64,000 nucleotides of DNA, from NCBI GenBank assembly GCA_003167415.1, contig PMTF01000022.1, positions 85,141 through 149,140 of the forward strand, given 5' to 3'. Position numbers and translations under genes: made by a program. Source of the DNA: Acidimicrobiaceae bacterium (GTDB taxonomy: Bacteria; Actinomycetota; Acidimicrobiia; Acidimicrobiales; RAAP-2). Shown here one piece after another: positions 16,401 through 23,826 of this stretch (positions within the stretch are counted from its first letter, which is position 1; each line of letters begins with the position of its first letter). Below the pieces are notes generated by a model that made no database searches, was not told the origin of the DNA, and saw nothing but the letters and a program-made list of their open reading frames with translations.

Positions 16401-17243
16401 TTACCAGTCCGTCAAGGGTTCGTACATATCGGGGCGGCGGTCGCGGTAGAAGGCCCACTGCTCACGGACCTCTTTCAAGAGGTCCATGTCGAGGTCGCGC
16501 ACGACCACTTCCTCGTCGGTGGTGCTCGCCACTTCACCGACGAACTGTCCGCGCGGACTCACGAAGTAGCTCTGGCCGTAGAAGTCGTTGGTACCGAGGT
16601 CCTCGACGCCCACGCGGTTGATGGCGCCGACGAAGTATTCATTGGCCACGGCCGACGCCGGCTGCTCGAGTTGCCAGAGGTAGGCCGACAGGCCTCGACT
16701 AGTCGCCGAGGGATTGAAGACGATCTTGGCTCCGGCGAGGCCCAAGGCGCGCCACCCTTCGGGGAAGTGTCGGTCGTAACAGATGTAGACACCGATGCGA
16801 CCAACAGCGGTGTCGAAGATCGGATAGCCGAGGTTGCCCGGGCGAAAATAGAACTTCTCCCAAAATCCGCTCACCTGCGGAATATGGGTCTTGCGGTACT
16901 TGCCGAGGTACGTGCCGTCGGCGTCGATGACCGCGGCGGTGTTGTAGAGGACGCCCTCTTGTTCCATCTCGTAAACCGGCAGGATCATCACCATATTGAG
17001 TTCGGCCGCGAGCGCCATGAAGCGCTGGGTCGTCGGTCCTTCCGGCACGGCTTCGGCGTAGTCGTAGTAGGTCGCGTCTTGGACCTGACAGAAATACGGG
17101 CCGTAGAAGAGTTCTTGGAAGCAGATCACCTGGGCGCCCTGGGACGCCGCCGTTCGCGCGTGGTGTTCGTGGAGATCGATCATCGAAGTCTTGTCGCCGG
17201 TCCACGCGGTCTGCACCAGCGCTGCTCTCACCACGTCGGACAT
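16401..17243 (-). CDS. N-carbamoyl-beta-alanine amidohydrolase (beta-ureidopropionase), nitrilase superfamily
   Basis: A 280-residue nitrilase-superfamily amidohydrolase with the Glu-Lys-Cys triad at E44 (CFQELFYGPYF), K118 (GKYRKTHIP) and C155 (GVYICYDRHFPEGWRALG). The IPQVSGFWEKFYFRPGN block is characteristic of N-carbamoyl-beta-alanine and N-carbamoylputrescine amidohydrolases. GAGGAGG just upstream fixes ATG 17243. As first gene of an operon with dihydropyrimidinase, the expected reaction is hydrolysis of N-carbamoyl-beta-alanine to beta-alanine, CO2 and ammonia. N-carbamoylputrescine hydrolysis is the main alternative by sequence alone, but the neighbour makes the pyrimidine role more likely. 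Confidence 0.88.
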   Translation of the reverse strand: MSDVVRAALVQTAWTGDKTSMIDLHEHHARTAASQGAQVICFQELFYGPYFCQVQDATYYDYAEAVPEGPTTQRFMALAAELNMVMILPVYEMEQEGVLYNTAAVIDADGTYLGKYRKTHIPQVSGFWEKFYFRPGNLGYPIFDTAVGRIGVYICYDRHFPEGWRALGLAGAKIVFNPSATSRGLSAYLWQLEQPASAVANEYFVGAINRVGVEDLGTNDFYGQSYFVSPRGQFVGEVASTTDEEVVVRDLDMDLLKEVREQWAFYRDRRPDMYEPLTDW

Positions 17244-17358
17244 CGGGCCTCCTCTCGAAGGAACACGTCAATCGTGTCCTCTTGCGAATAGAAAGAACCA
17301 TAGACAAAGTTCTCCCACACGGTTGTGGAGACGCGCCGCATCTCAATCAGCATGGTGG

Positions 17359-18312
17359 CTAATGACGCGTGACGATGGGCTTGGACGCCGGCCCGAGACG
17401 CAGCCCTGGCGCGGGAGTGCAGTACCTCGTCAGCGTGCCCGCTAAGGCGTTCACCACCGTCAGTTCGTTTTTCGAAGGAACGGCAATGGTGACCGGCGCG
17501 CCGAGGCTCGTCACCGTTTCGGTCGCGTGGACGATGGCGAACGTGCGGTCTTGGGTCGCCGACGTCGTGAAGGTTATACGGCCAATCTTTCCGGCCGCGT
17601 TGATAGCAAGTGTCATCGAAAGTGCGCCGAGTGGTCCCTGCGTGGTGGGATTGGCCAACCACACGGGGAGACCGGACTCGTCGCGGCTGACCACGCTCTT
17701 CGTGCTCGAATTACCGATAGTGACCCCGTACTGATGCATCGTGACGCCGTCGACCTTGACCAGCCCCTCGTCCCTCAAGACGGCTCCTGGGCGGGTCAAC
17801 AACGCCAGTCCCGCGAGCGGGCTCCCGGTCGATCCCAACGCCGAGGGCCGGTTCGACGCCTTGAAGGGCAGTGAGATCCACGGTGTCGGGAAACTCGCGC
17901 CCACGGTTCCCGCCAGTTTTAGATACATGATGCGACCGGAATAGAGCATCGACTCGGTACCCAGTTGGCTCAACGCTCCGTTGTAGTTCAGCGTGGCCGA
18001 ACAGGCGTCAATTTGGAGATTGCATTTACCGCTTCCCGTCGCCGTACCAATTTGACCTTCGACGTCGATTGACTCCGAGATCGAGAGATTGGCGGTGTTC
18101 TTAGCGAGCGTCGACACCAGAGCGCCACGAACGGTGGTTGCAGCACCGGCTGATGAGGTACCCGCGAGTCGAACGCCGATGGCGATCGCTGCGACGACGA
18201 CGACCAGAACTATTCCAACGATCGCTACGGTTCGAGAGGGGCCGGCGGTTTCGACGTTGGGAATGGTCTCAATCCCCAATCGCTCACTCGGCTGAATCGA
18301 AACGTCGGCCAC
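17359..18312 (-). CDS. Membrane-anchored exported protein of unknown function
   Basis: About 317 residues: a ~30-residue cytoplasmic tail with PNVETAGPSRT, one hydrophobic span (VAIVGIVLVVVVAAIAIGVRLAG) and a long extracytoplasmic part. The latter has alternating polar/hydrophobic beta-strand patterns (SISESIDVEGQIGTATGSGKC, NLQIDACSATLNYNG, LYSGRIMYLKLAG, IGRITFTTSATQDRTFAIVHATETV) reminiscent of the LppX/LprG or DUF1396-like lipid-binding fold of actinobacteria, although I cannot establish that. Three Cys residues, two close together, could form a disulfide. GTG 18312 is used; TTG 18318 is an alternative. Its promoter region is shared with a divergent gene at 18639. Confidence 0.65.
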   Translation of the reverse strand: MADVSIQPSERLGIETIPNVETAGPSRTVAIVGIVLVVVVAAIAIGVRLAGTSSAGAATTVRGALVSTLAKNTANLSISESIDVEGQIGTATGSGKCNLQIDACSATLNYNGALSQLGTESMLYSGRIMYLKLAGTVGASFPTPWISLPFKASNRPSALGSTGSPLAGLALLTRPGAVLRDEGLVKVDGVTMHQYGVTIGNSSTKSVVSRDESGLPVWLANPTTQGPLGALSMTLAINAAGKIGRITFTTSATQDRTFAIVHATETVTSLGAPVTIAVPSKNELTVVNALAGTLTRYCTPAPGLRLGPASKPIVTRH

Positions 18313-18442
18313 GGCCAACTCTCTTCTCTTGCTCTAGTCCACACAGTACCGTTGCACCCGAAAAATTGGCACCCGCCAACGAAACCTGTCTATTCGAATA
18401 CTTAGGCGCTACTGGACCGTGAATCGGCGTGCGACGTCTCCG

Positions 18443-18475
18443 AGCCCCTAAGGGTTCATCTGACTCTTAGGGGTT
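18443..18475. repeat. Inverted repeat in a divergent promoter region
   Basis: CCCCTAAG at 18445-18452 and CTTAGGGG at 18466-18473 form a perfect 8-base-pair inverted repeat with a 13-base loop. It sits between two divergent genes, so it cannot terminate either and may be an operator or a structured leader. The rest of the 18313-18638 gap shows no other feature I can support. Confidence 0.4.
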
Positions 18476-18638
18476 CTCCCCGATTTCAATTGCCGAGTAT
18501 GACGTCGATAATTGGGCGCATGCTCTTGCTTCGTGGTTCTTCAAGGCAGACATATTCAACGCGTGGTGACAAGGGACAAGATGCGACGTGCGATCTCTCG
18601 CAGAAACAGAATCTCGGCGCGACGGGTTCGAGGATGCA

Positions 18639-19085
18639 ATGGCGGAATGCGCCAAGACCTCAATGATGCGAACTGCCCAGTCCCGCCGCAGCGCCCTACG
18701 TTGGCTCGTTCACGTCACTTTGATCGGATCGGCGATCGCATCTCTTGTGTTGGAACCGGTGCTTATCTTGCACGTGGCCTTGGGTTTGGTGTTCGTGTTG
18801 TTCGCGGGAATTCACCTCGCTCAACGTCGACGAATCTCCAAACGGCTGGCCATTCGACTACTGAGAGTCAAAAAACTGCTCCTGCCCGCAGGCCGATTGG
18901 CCCTCGCTGATGGATTCCTATTCATCATCACTTTGGCAATGCTCTTTTCTGGATTCTGGGACCTCTGGGCAACGCACCACTCGAAGATTCGATGGCACGC
19001 GATCACCGGAGTGGTTCTCACTATCTATCTCGTCGTACACACCGTTCGACGTTGGAGGAGATTGCGTTTCTCTCAGATTCGCTAA
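18639..19085 (+). CDS. Four-span membrane protein with conserved-looking His residues (DUF4405-like)
   Basis: A 148-residue membrane protein with four spans: LRWLVHVTLIGSAIASLVLEP, VLILHVALGLVFVLFAGIHLA, LADGFLFIITLAMLFSGFWDLW and HAITGVVLTIYLVVHTVRRW. His residues lie in or near each span (WLVHV, ILHVALG, GIHLAQ, ATHHSK, RWHAITG, VVHTVRR), the spacing seen in DUF4405 and cytochrome b561-like heme proteins, so heme binding is possible. ATG 18639 has GAGGA four bases upstream and is preferred; GTG 18588 would add 17 residues. It ends just before tRNA-Arg(TCG). No redox partner gene is nearby, so the function remains open. Confidence 0.65.
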   Translation: MAECAKTSMMRTAQSRRSALRWLVHVTLIGSAIASLVLEPVLILHVALGLVFVLFAGIHLAQRRRISKRLAIRLLRVKKLLLPAGRLALADGFLFIITLAMLFSGFWDLWATHHSKIRWHAITGVVLTIYLVVHTVRRWRRLRFSQIR

Positions 19086-19112
19086 AGGTCATACTGATTG
19101 CCTCGGAGAGGA

Positions 19113-19188
<76 letters not shown>

Positions 19189-19398
19189 GCGTCAACTTCT
19201 TACTACTCAGCAGCCCTAATTGATTGCCGACACTCGTGGACATCATCAACGTTACCTGTCTCGTCGACTCATGCAATGTGCTCACTTCAATCGACATCAA
19301 TAAATCAAGGACAAGGGCAAAAAATCCAATGGCGGCCGATGACCGAGGCCACCGACCGCCACATTTGACAGCGATTGATTAGGTTCTGACGTGACTCT

Positions 19399-20127
19399 CT
19401 ACGAACCGGTGTATCCGCCGGTAGCGAGGCCGATGATGCTCGCGTCATACGCCGCGTACGCCAGGGCAATGTTGGCGTCGAGAATTCGGTGATTCTGGGC
19501 GACGAAGATCTTCGTGTTGCCTGGGTAGCCCTGCGGTGTCTGGGCGAGCACGATGCTTTCTACGTTCAGAATTCTTGTGGACCAGTTTGAAAGACGCAAC
19601 ACGTAATTGTTGTAGTGGTTAAGAGCGTTCTTGTAGCCCGGTAGACCCACGATTGACGCAACCTCTGATTGGAGCGTCGATTCGTTACCCTGCATCGTCG
19701 TAACCTGACTCGCCACAACCGAGGCTTCGATCATCTCGAACACTTGTGGCGACATCACCGCGTAAACGCGGTTGTCCTTCAACATCGCGGAGCGGTCAGA
19801 GTTGAGTTCTGCCTTGGTGGTGTCTGTCGGAACCTTCGCGATCAAAGCGTTAATACTCGCTCCCTCTGTCGAAAGACGTGCTTGAAGTATCGACTTTGCA
19901 CTCACGGTCAGCGAAGTCGCTGCCGTCACGTCTGCGACAAGGTGCCCGAGTTGCGTTGCACGGTTTGCCAGCTGGACCTCGAGCGCATGTTGCGCCGCTA
20001 TGAAACTGGCACTCGGAACAGTGGTTGTAGTAGTGGTCGGTCCGGCGTAAGCAATGGATGGAATGCCGATACCCATGGCGGCGACTAGCGCGAGTACCAC
20101 AAAGGATCGGGTAGTTACGTTTTTCAT
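19399..20127 (-). CDS. Secreted alpha-helical protein of unknown function
   Basis: The 242-residue product has a clean Sec signal peptide (MKNVTTRSFVVLALVAAMGI, cleavage near AYA-GP), a short Thr tract and then a mature part predicted to be mainly helical. It contains SFIAAQHALEVQLANRATQL, SILQARLSTEGASINALIAK and a Tyr/Asn-rich segment (YKNALNHYNNYVLRLSNW). No Cys occurs in the mature part. AGGAG seven bases before ATG 20127 decides the start; upstream in-frame codons reach 20184 but lack a ribosome site. I recognise no family. It lies in the lower-GC stretch between the two tRNA-Arg genes. Confidence 0.7.
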   Translation of the reverse strand: MKNVTTRSFVVLALVAAMGIGIPSIAYAGPTTTTTTVPSASFIAAQHALEVQLANRATQLGHLVADVTAATSLTVSAKSILQARLSTEGASINALIAKVPTDTTKAELNSDRSAMLKDNRVYAVMSPQVFEMIEASVVASQVTTMQGNESTLQSEVASIVGLPGYKNALNHYNNYVLRLSNWSTRILNVESIVLAQTPQGYPGNTKIFVAQNHRILDANIALAYAAYDASIIGLATGGYTGS

Positions 20128-20354
20128 TAGTTCTCCTTTCAAAGGAACAATGCTCAGAGTAGAAAACGCATTTGTGAGAGGCATGTGAAGGTGCTGTTAA
20201 ATGGCTGAGAGATAGTTCCGAAATTAGAGGAGTGACGTTCGAATCAATATCGTGCAGTGCGCCTGGCGACTGCAGCGCCACTTGGGTCTAGCGGCACTTA
20301 CGGAGCCGTTCAATCGAGCGAAACAAGAATCTTCATCGCCAAGAGGATTAATGT

Positions 20355-20567
20355 CTATGACTCGTGCTCATCCAAGTAGTTCCGCATCCCCACCGAAACT
20401 GGGGACTTCGGCCACGGCGGGTCTTCGGCGAGCTTCGGGTGCCTTCTCAAGTACCAGTGCCTTGCAATGAGCGCCCAGCACACCAACTCAATAAAGCAGA
20501 GCAGAATCCACAGGCGAAGCATTCCAGTGGTAACGATGTAGGTGTGGTGGTTAATGATGAAGGTCAT
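20355..20567 (-). CDS. Small single-pass membrane protein (uncertain)
   Basis: A 70-residue frame with one strong hydrophobic span (MLRLWILLCFIELVCWALIARHW) flanked by a short N-terminal polar segment with two His and a charged, Pro-rich C-terminal tail (RRHPKLAEDPPWPKSP). The composition is protein-like and the topology sensible, but no Shine-Dalgarno precedes ATG 20567 and no family is recognised. It may be a real island gene or chance. Confidence 0.4.
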   Translation of the reverse strand: MTFIINHHTYIVTTGMLRLWILLCFIELVCWALIARHWYLRRHPKLAEDPPWPKSPVSVGMRNYLDEHES

Positions 20568-21016
20568 GATTCGTCATTGTTCGGGCCCACGACGGTCGAA
20601 CCTGTCGCGGCAGTCGCTCGGCGTGCCTAGAGAAGACTCGGGCATTGCACCTGGGCGTACGTGAGACTCGACTCGCGCTTGCAATGCCGAAGAGAGCCGA
20701 CACGTTGATATGCAGGCAGTTTCCGTCACAATCCCCCGTCAGCCCTTGCAACACGAGGTTTAGTTCGGTTGACGTAGCGTTGTCAAGTCGGAGTGAGTCC
20801 GTTGTGAATGCTCAGTCAGGTCATTGGAACGATTGAAAGTTCTCCTTCATAGACACAGGTATTTCCCCACGTTGGGCATCTTGTTACAAACACTCTTAAC
20901 AAGCGATGCTTTTCACACGGGTGTAATTACAGCTAGGTAGTAAGTCCGGAAGCAAAGAGGATTGGAGAATCCGGTCCAACAAAGTATCGAAAGGGCGCAG
21001 ACGTTAACTCGACATA
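20568..21016. other. Gene-poor, lower-GC intergenic stretch
   Basis: About 450 bases with no reading frame I can support on either strand. Frames in it are short and lack ribosome sites. Base composition is visibly more AT-rich than the flanks. It holds an inverted repeat (20880-20903) and, near 20946-20974, a weak CCGGA/TCCGG stem. It probably contains the promoter for the genes at 21017 and 21320. Confidence 0.5.
20880..20903. promoter_or_regulatory. Inverted repeat, possible operator upstream of the 21017-22699 genes
   Basis: CTTGTTA (20880-20886) and TAACAAG (20897-20903) are perfect 7-base inverted arms ten bases apart, about one helical turn and a half centre to centre. This is a usual geometry for a dimeric repressor or activator site. 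No regulator gene is adjacent, so the assignment rests on symmetry alone. Confidence 0.35.
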
Positions 21017-21301
21017 ATGAGAATTGTGGAAGGTCTTTCAACCGGACTTAAGGGGGTGCGACTTCTGATCGTCGACCGCCGCGGCGTCACGAGAAAATTG
21101 GCACAACTTAAATGGAGCAATGCGGATGCAAGTTTTTATATTCTTGGATACTGCCCGCCTAGAGGAAAGTCCTATGCAGGTCTCGTTCGATTACCGAAGG
21201 ACCTAAGCCCATATTCGTTTGATATGTCGGGACAACTTGAGTCCATTGATCAAATGACGAAGATGCGACTGGCCCTTATCGCTTTCCGACGAATGGCCTA
21301 A
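21017..21301 (+). CDS. Hypothetical small protein upstream of tryptophanase
   Basis: A 94-residue frame starting ATG AGA ATT with balanced amino-acid composition: an N-terminal VRLLIVDRRGVTRKLAQLKW, a middle ASFYILGYCPPRGKSYAGLV and a C-terminal helical segment ending RMA. It lies 18 bases before the tryptophanase start, so co-transcription is likely. I recognise no domain. It is too long to be a TnaC-type leader peptide and lacks the TnaC Trp...Pro arrangement. It may belong to the island rather than act with tryptophanase. Confidence 0.5.
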   Translation: MRIVEGLSTGLKGVRLLIVDRRGVTRKLAQLKWSNADASFYILGYCPPRGKSYAGLVRLPKDLSPYSFDMSGQLESIDQMTKMRLALIAFRRMA

Positions 21302-21319
21302 TGACGGTACCATCAGGCT

Positions 21320-22699
21320 ATGGGCGAGACTTTCACCACCATTATCGAACCATTCAGAATTCACTCGGTCGAACCGTTACGCATGACCACGGCAGAGGAG
21401 CGTACTTTCGCAATTGAACAAGCTGGTTTCAACTTGTTCAACCTTCATGCCGAAGATGTTCTAATCGATCTGCTCACTGACTCTGGAACTGGAGCAATGT
21501 CTCGTGACCAGTGGGCCGCCATTCAACATGGTGACGAGAGCTACGCAGGTTCACCGTCGTGGTTTCGTTTTGAAGCCGCCGTGAAGGAATTATTTCCTTT
21601 TCGTCACGTTATTCCAACTCATCAGGGCCGAGCGGCCGAGCGAATTCTCTTCTCGGTCGTTGGTGGCTCGGGAAAATTAGTTCCCAACAACACCCATTTC
21701 GATACGACGCGCGCAAATGTCGAATTCTCCGGCGCCGAGGCACGAGATCTCGTGATTCCTGAAGGTCACGACGCCGCAAAGATTCACCCCTTCAAAGGGA
21801 ACATGGATCTTGTTGCGCTCGAAACACTTCTCCAGGAGCGCGCGGCCACTATCCCGGTGGTCTTCTTGACCATAACTAATAACTCGGGCGGCGGACAACC
21901 GGTCTCATTGGCCAATATTCGGGGTGTGAGTGATATCTGTCGAAGGTACGCCGTTCCGTTCTTCTTGGACGCGTGCCGATTTGCCGAAAACGCATGGTTC
22001 ATCCATGAACGCGAAGAGGGTCAATCGCAAAGAGACATCAGCGACATTGTCCGAGAGATTGCGTCCTTGGCCGACGGTATGACGATGAGCGCTAAGAAGG
22101 ATCCGTTTGGCAATATTGGTGGTTGGTTGGCCTTGAACGATGATGATCTCGCCGAGAAATGTCGCAACATGTTGATTTTGACCGAAGGCTTTCCGACCTA
22201 TGGCGGGTTGGCCGGGCGAGACCTTGAAGCATTGGCCCAGGGTCTGAAGGAGGCAGTGCAACCTGACTACTTGCGCTACAGGATTCGCTCCACCGCGTAT
22301 TTAGGCGACGCGCTCGACGCGGCCGGAGTTCCCGTCGTGAAACCCATTGGGGGCCATGCGGTATACGTGGATGCCAAGGCGTTGCTCAGTCACATTCCTC
22401 CACTGCAGTATCCGGGTCAAGCGCTCGCGGTAGCCCTTTACAAAGCGGGTGGTATTCGAAGTTGCGAGATTGGCACAGTGATGTTCGGCCGTCAACCTGA
22501 CGGTACGGAAACGCCCGCCACGATGGAGTTAGTCCGCTTGGCGATTCCACGGCGAACCTATACCCAGAGCCATATTGATTATGTGATTGAGGTCGTCACT
22601 TCAGTCGCCAAAAATGCTGCCTCCTTGCCTGGGTATCGAATGGTCCAAGAACCGCAAGCCCTGCGCCACTTCACCGCCCAGTTCGAACCAATCGCGTAG
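21320..22699 (+). CDS. tnaA: Tryptophanase (tryptophan indole-lyase)
   Basis: A 459-residue beta-eliminating PLP lyase aligned over its length with E. coli TnaA: EPFRI near the N-terminus, DVLIDLLTDSGTGAMS, IPTHQGRAAE, TITNNSGGGQPVSLANI, DACRFAENAWFI, MTMSAKKDPFGNIGG with the PLP Lys at about residue 260, EGFPTYGGLAGRDLEALA and a C-terminal LRHFTA. The His in LRHFTA (residue 450) corresponds to E. coli TnaA His463, where tyrosine phenol-lyases have Phe, so tryptophanase is favoured; NIGG after the Lys motif is shared with tyrosine phenol-lyase, leaving some doubt. It cleaves tryptophan to indole, pyruvate and ammonia. It lies in an apparent genomic island, suggesting acquisition by transfer. 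Confidence 0.85.
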   Translation: MGETFTTIIEPFRIHSVEPLRMTTAEERTFAIEQAGFNLFNLHAEDVLIDLLTDSGTGAMSRDQWAAIQHGDESYAGSPSWFRFEAAVKELFPFRHVIPTHQGRAAERILFSVVGGSGKLVPNNTHFDTTRANVEFSGAEARDLVIPEGHDAAKIHPFKGNMDLVALETLLQERAATIPVVFLTITNNSGGGQPVSLANIRGVSDICRRYAVPFFLDACRFAENAWFIHEREEGQSQRDISDIVREIASLADGMTMSAKKDPFGNIGGWLALNDDDLAEKCRNMLILTEGFPTYGGLAGRDLEALAQGLKEAVQPDYLRYRIRSTAYLGDALDAAGVPVVKPIGGHAVYVDAKALLSHIPPLQYPGQALAVALYKAGGIRSCEIGTVMFGRQPDGTETPATMELVRLAIPRRTYTQSHIDYVIEVVTSVAKNAASLPGYRMVQEPQALRHFTAQFEPIA

Positions 22700-22875
22700 C
22701 GGCGCTTTCTAAATTGCCGTCGTCGTCACGGTGCAGGGGGCGTGATATTTCGCAAGGTCTAGTTGGCAGAGTCTGATGTCGATTCCGTTTCAACGCGGTG
22801 AGCTCCGAGTGACCCGAACTGAAAACGCGATGCGGCGTTTCGAAGGGCCTTATCTAATAACCCCGTTGTGGTTGC

Positions 22876-22909
22876 TGCGGCTGGAGGGATTCGAACCCCC
22901 GACCCTCGG
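22876..22909 (-). repeat. 34-base duplicate of the 3' end of tRNA-Arg(ACG), attachment-site-like
   Basis: These 34 bases are identical to 23682-23715, the T-arm plus 3' acceptor half and discriminator base of tRNA-Arg(ACG), in the same orientation; the match ends exactly at the discriminator base. No 5' half accompanies it. Such fragments mark the far attachment site left when an element integrates into a tRNA 3' end. The wider gap 22700-23126 contains no gene I can support. Confidence 0.75.
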
Positions 22910-23126
22910 CCGTAGGTACATTCCACACTCAACAACTCAGGAATTCCCTGAGGAATACTACCCGACTCTTGACGGAAATGCTCACTCACGCTCAAGGGCG
23001 TTCAACGTGATAAGTACGGCGATAAGTACTTCAAACTTTGGAGCAGATTCGTCTCAGAATACGCCAGTCAACTAATAGCTGGTTCGTTGTGGCCGACGTT
23101 GCTGTTGGATCACGAAGCTCTGCGCA

Positions 23127-23498
23127 CTACTCGGGTTGGTGGCATACTGCCTCGACATTGTTGCCATCGGGATCGCGCACAAATGTGGCGAAGTAGTCCG
23201 GATGGTATTCAGGCCATAAGCGAGGTTCATGCAGCACGTGTGCGCCGAGCCTGGTGGCGGCATCGAAGAACTGACGAACAGTTGCACGACTCGGCGCCAC
23301 AAAAGCGATATGGCACTCCCGAAAGCCTTCGCCTGTCACGCGTGGGCCAATCCAGAATTCCGGTTTGGCATCGATGCCGAAACCGATGACTTGCCCGAAG
23401 TCCATAACGCGGACTCCTCGAAGCGGCGCGAGAACTGAGCCATAGAACGCTGCACTCTCTGCAGTATCGGCACACTGAATTGAAAGATGGTCAAGCAT
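23127..23498 (-). CDS. VOC (glyoxalase/dioxygenase) superfamily protein
   Basis: A 123-residue single-module vicinal-oxygen-chelate protein: MLDHLSIQCADTAESAAFYGSVLAPLRG, GFRECHIAFVAPSRATVRQFFDAA, and FATFVRDPDGNNVEAVCH. Potential metal ligands are His4, the His of ECHIAF and Glu in VEAVCH. Family members range from glyoxalase I to antibiotic-binding resistance proteins and ring-cleaving dioxygenases, so activity cannot be stated. It lies alone between the 34-base tRNA fragment and tRNA-Arg(ACG), exactly the segment bounded by the direct repeat. The ribosome site before ATG 23498 is weak. Confidence 0.8.
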   Translation of the reverse strand: MLDHLSIQCADTAESAAFYGSVLAPLRGVRVMDFGQVIGFGIDAKPEFWIGPRVTGEGFRECHIAFVAPSRATVRQFFDAATRLGAHVLHEPRLWPEYHPDYFATFVRDPDGNNVEAVCHQPE

Positions 23499-23678
23499 GG
23501 TTACATCTTCAGCAACAATGGTCTGTCTCGATAGGGCCAGTTGTCACACGTTCCCGACCAAGCGTTCGGCCATGCTTCACAGGGCTTACAATCAACTACG
23601 CGGCGGCGCGGCGCGGTTTCCCGTTGCGCTGGGGTTCTCGCTCGTTTCGGCGCGGGGCCCCTCTCTCCCAGATGTGAA

Positions 23679-23755
23679 TGGTGCGGCTGGAGGGATTCGA
23701 ACCCCCGACCCTCGGTTCCGTAGACCGATGCTCTAATCCGCTGAGCTACAGCCGC
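23679..23755 (-). tRNA. tRNA-Arg (ACG)
   Basis: Minus-strand cloverleaf with acceptor GCGGCTG/CAGCCGC, anticodon loop CTACGGA (anticodon ACG, read as inosine after TadA action), T-loop GGTTCGAATCC and encoded CCA. Its 3' 34 bases recur at 22876-22909. Confidence 0.96.
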
Positions 23756-23826
23756 ATTGATGCTGACCTTCAATCGTAGTCCAATGACCTTCATTGAGAC
23801 CTCGGTCAACTAGGTACCATGCCTCT

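Noticed and set aside
15756..17291. A 511-codon plus-strand frame opposite the pyrimidine operon
   Set aside because: Fully antisense to two well-supported enzymes, His/Arg/Val-rich composition, no domain.
20568..21016. Short reading frames and possible structured RNA
   Set aside because: Frames have no ribosome sites or protein-like composition, and stems are too weak to name an RNA.
21017..21301. A TnaC-like attenuation leader for tryptophanase
   Set aside because: The frame is 94 codons and lacks the spaced Trp and terminal Pro of TnaC; no Rho-type spacer is seen.
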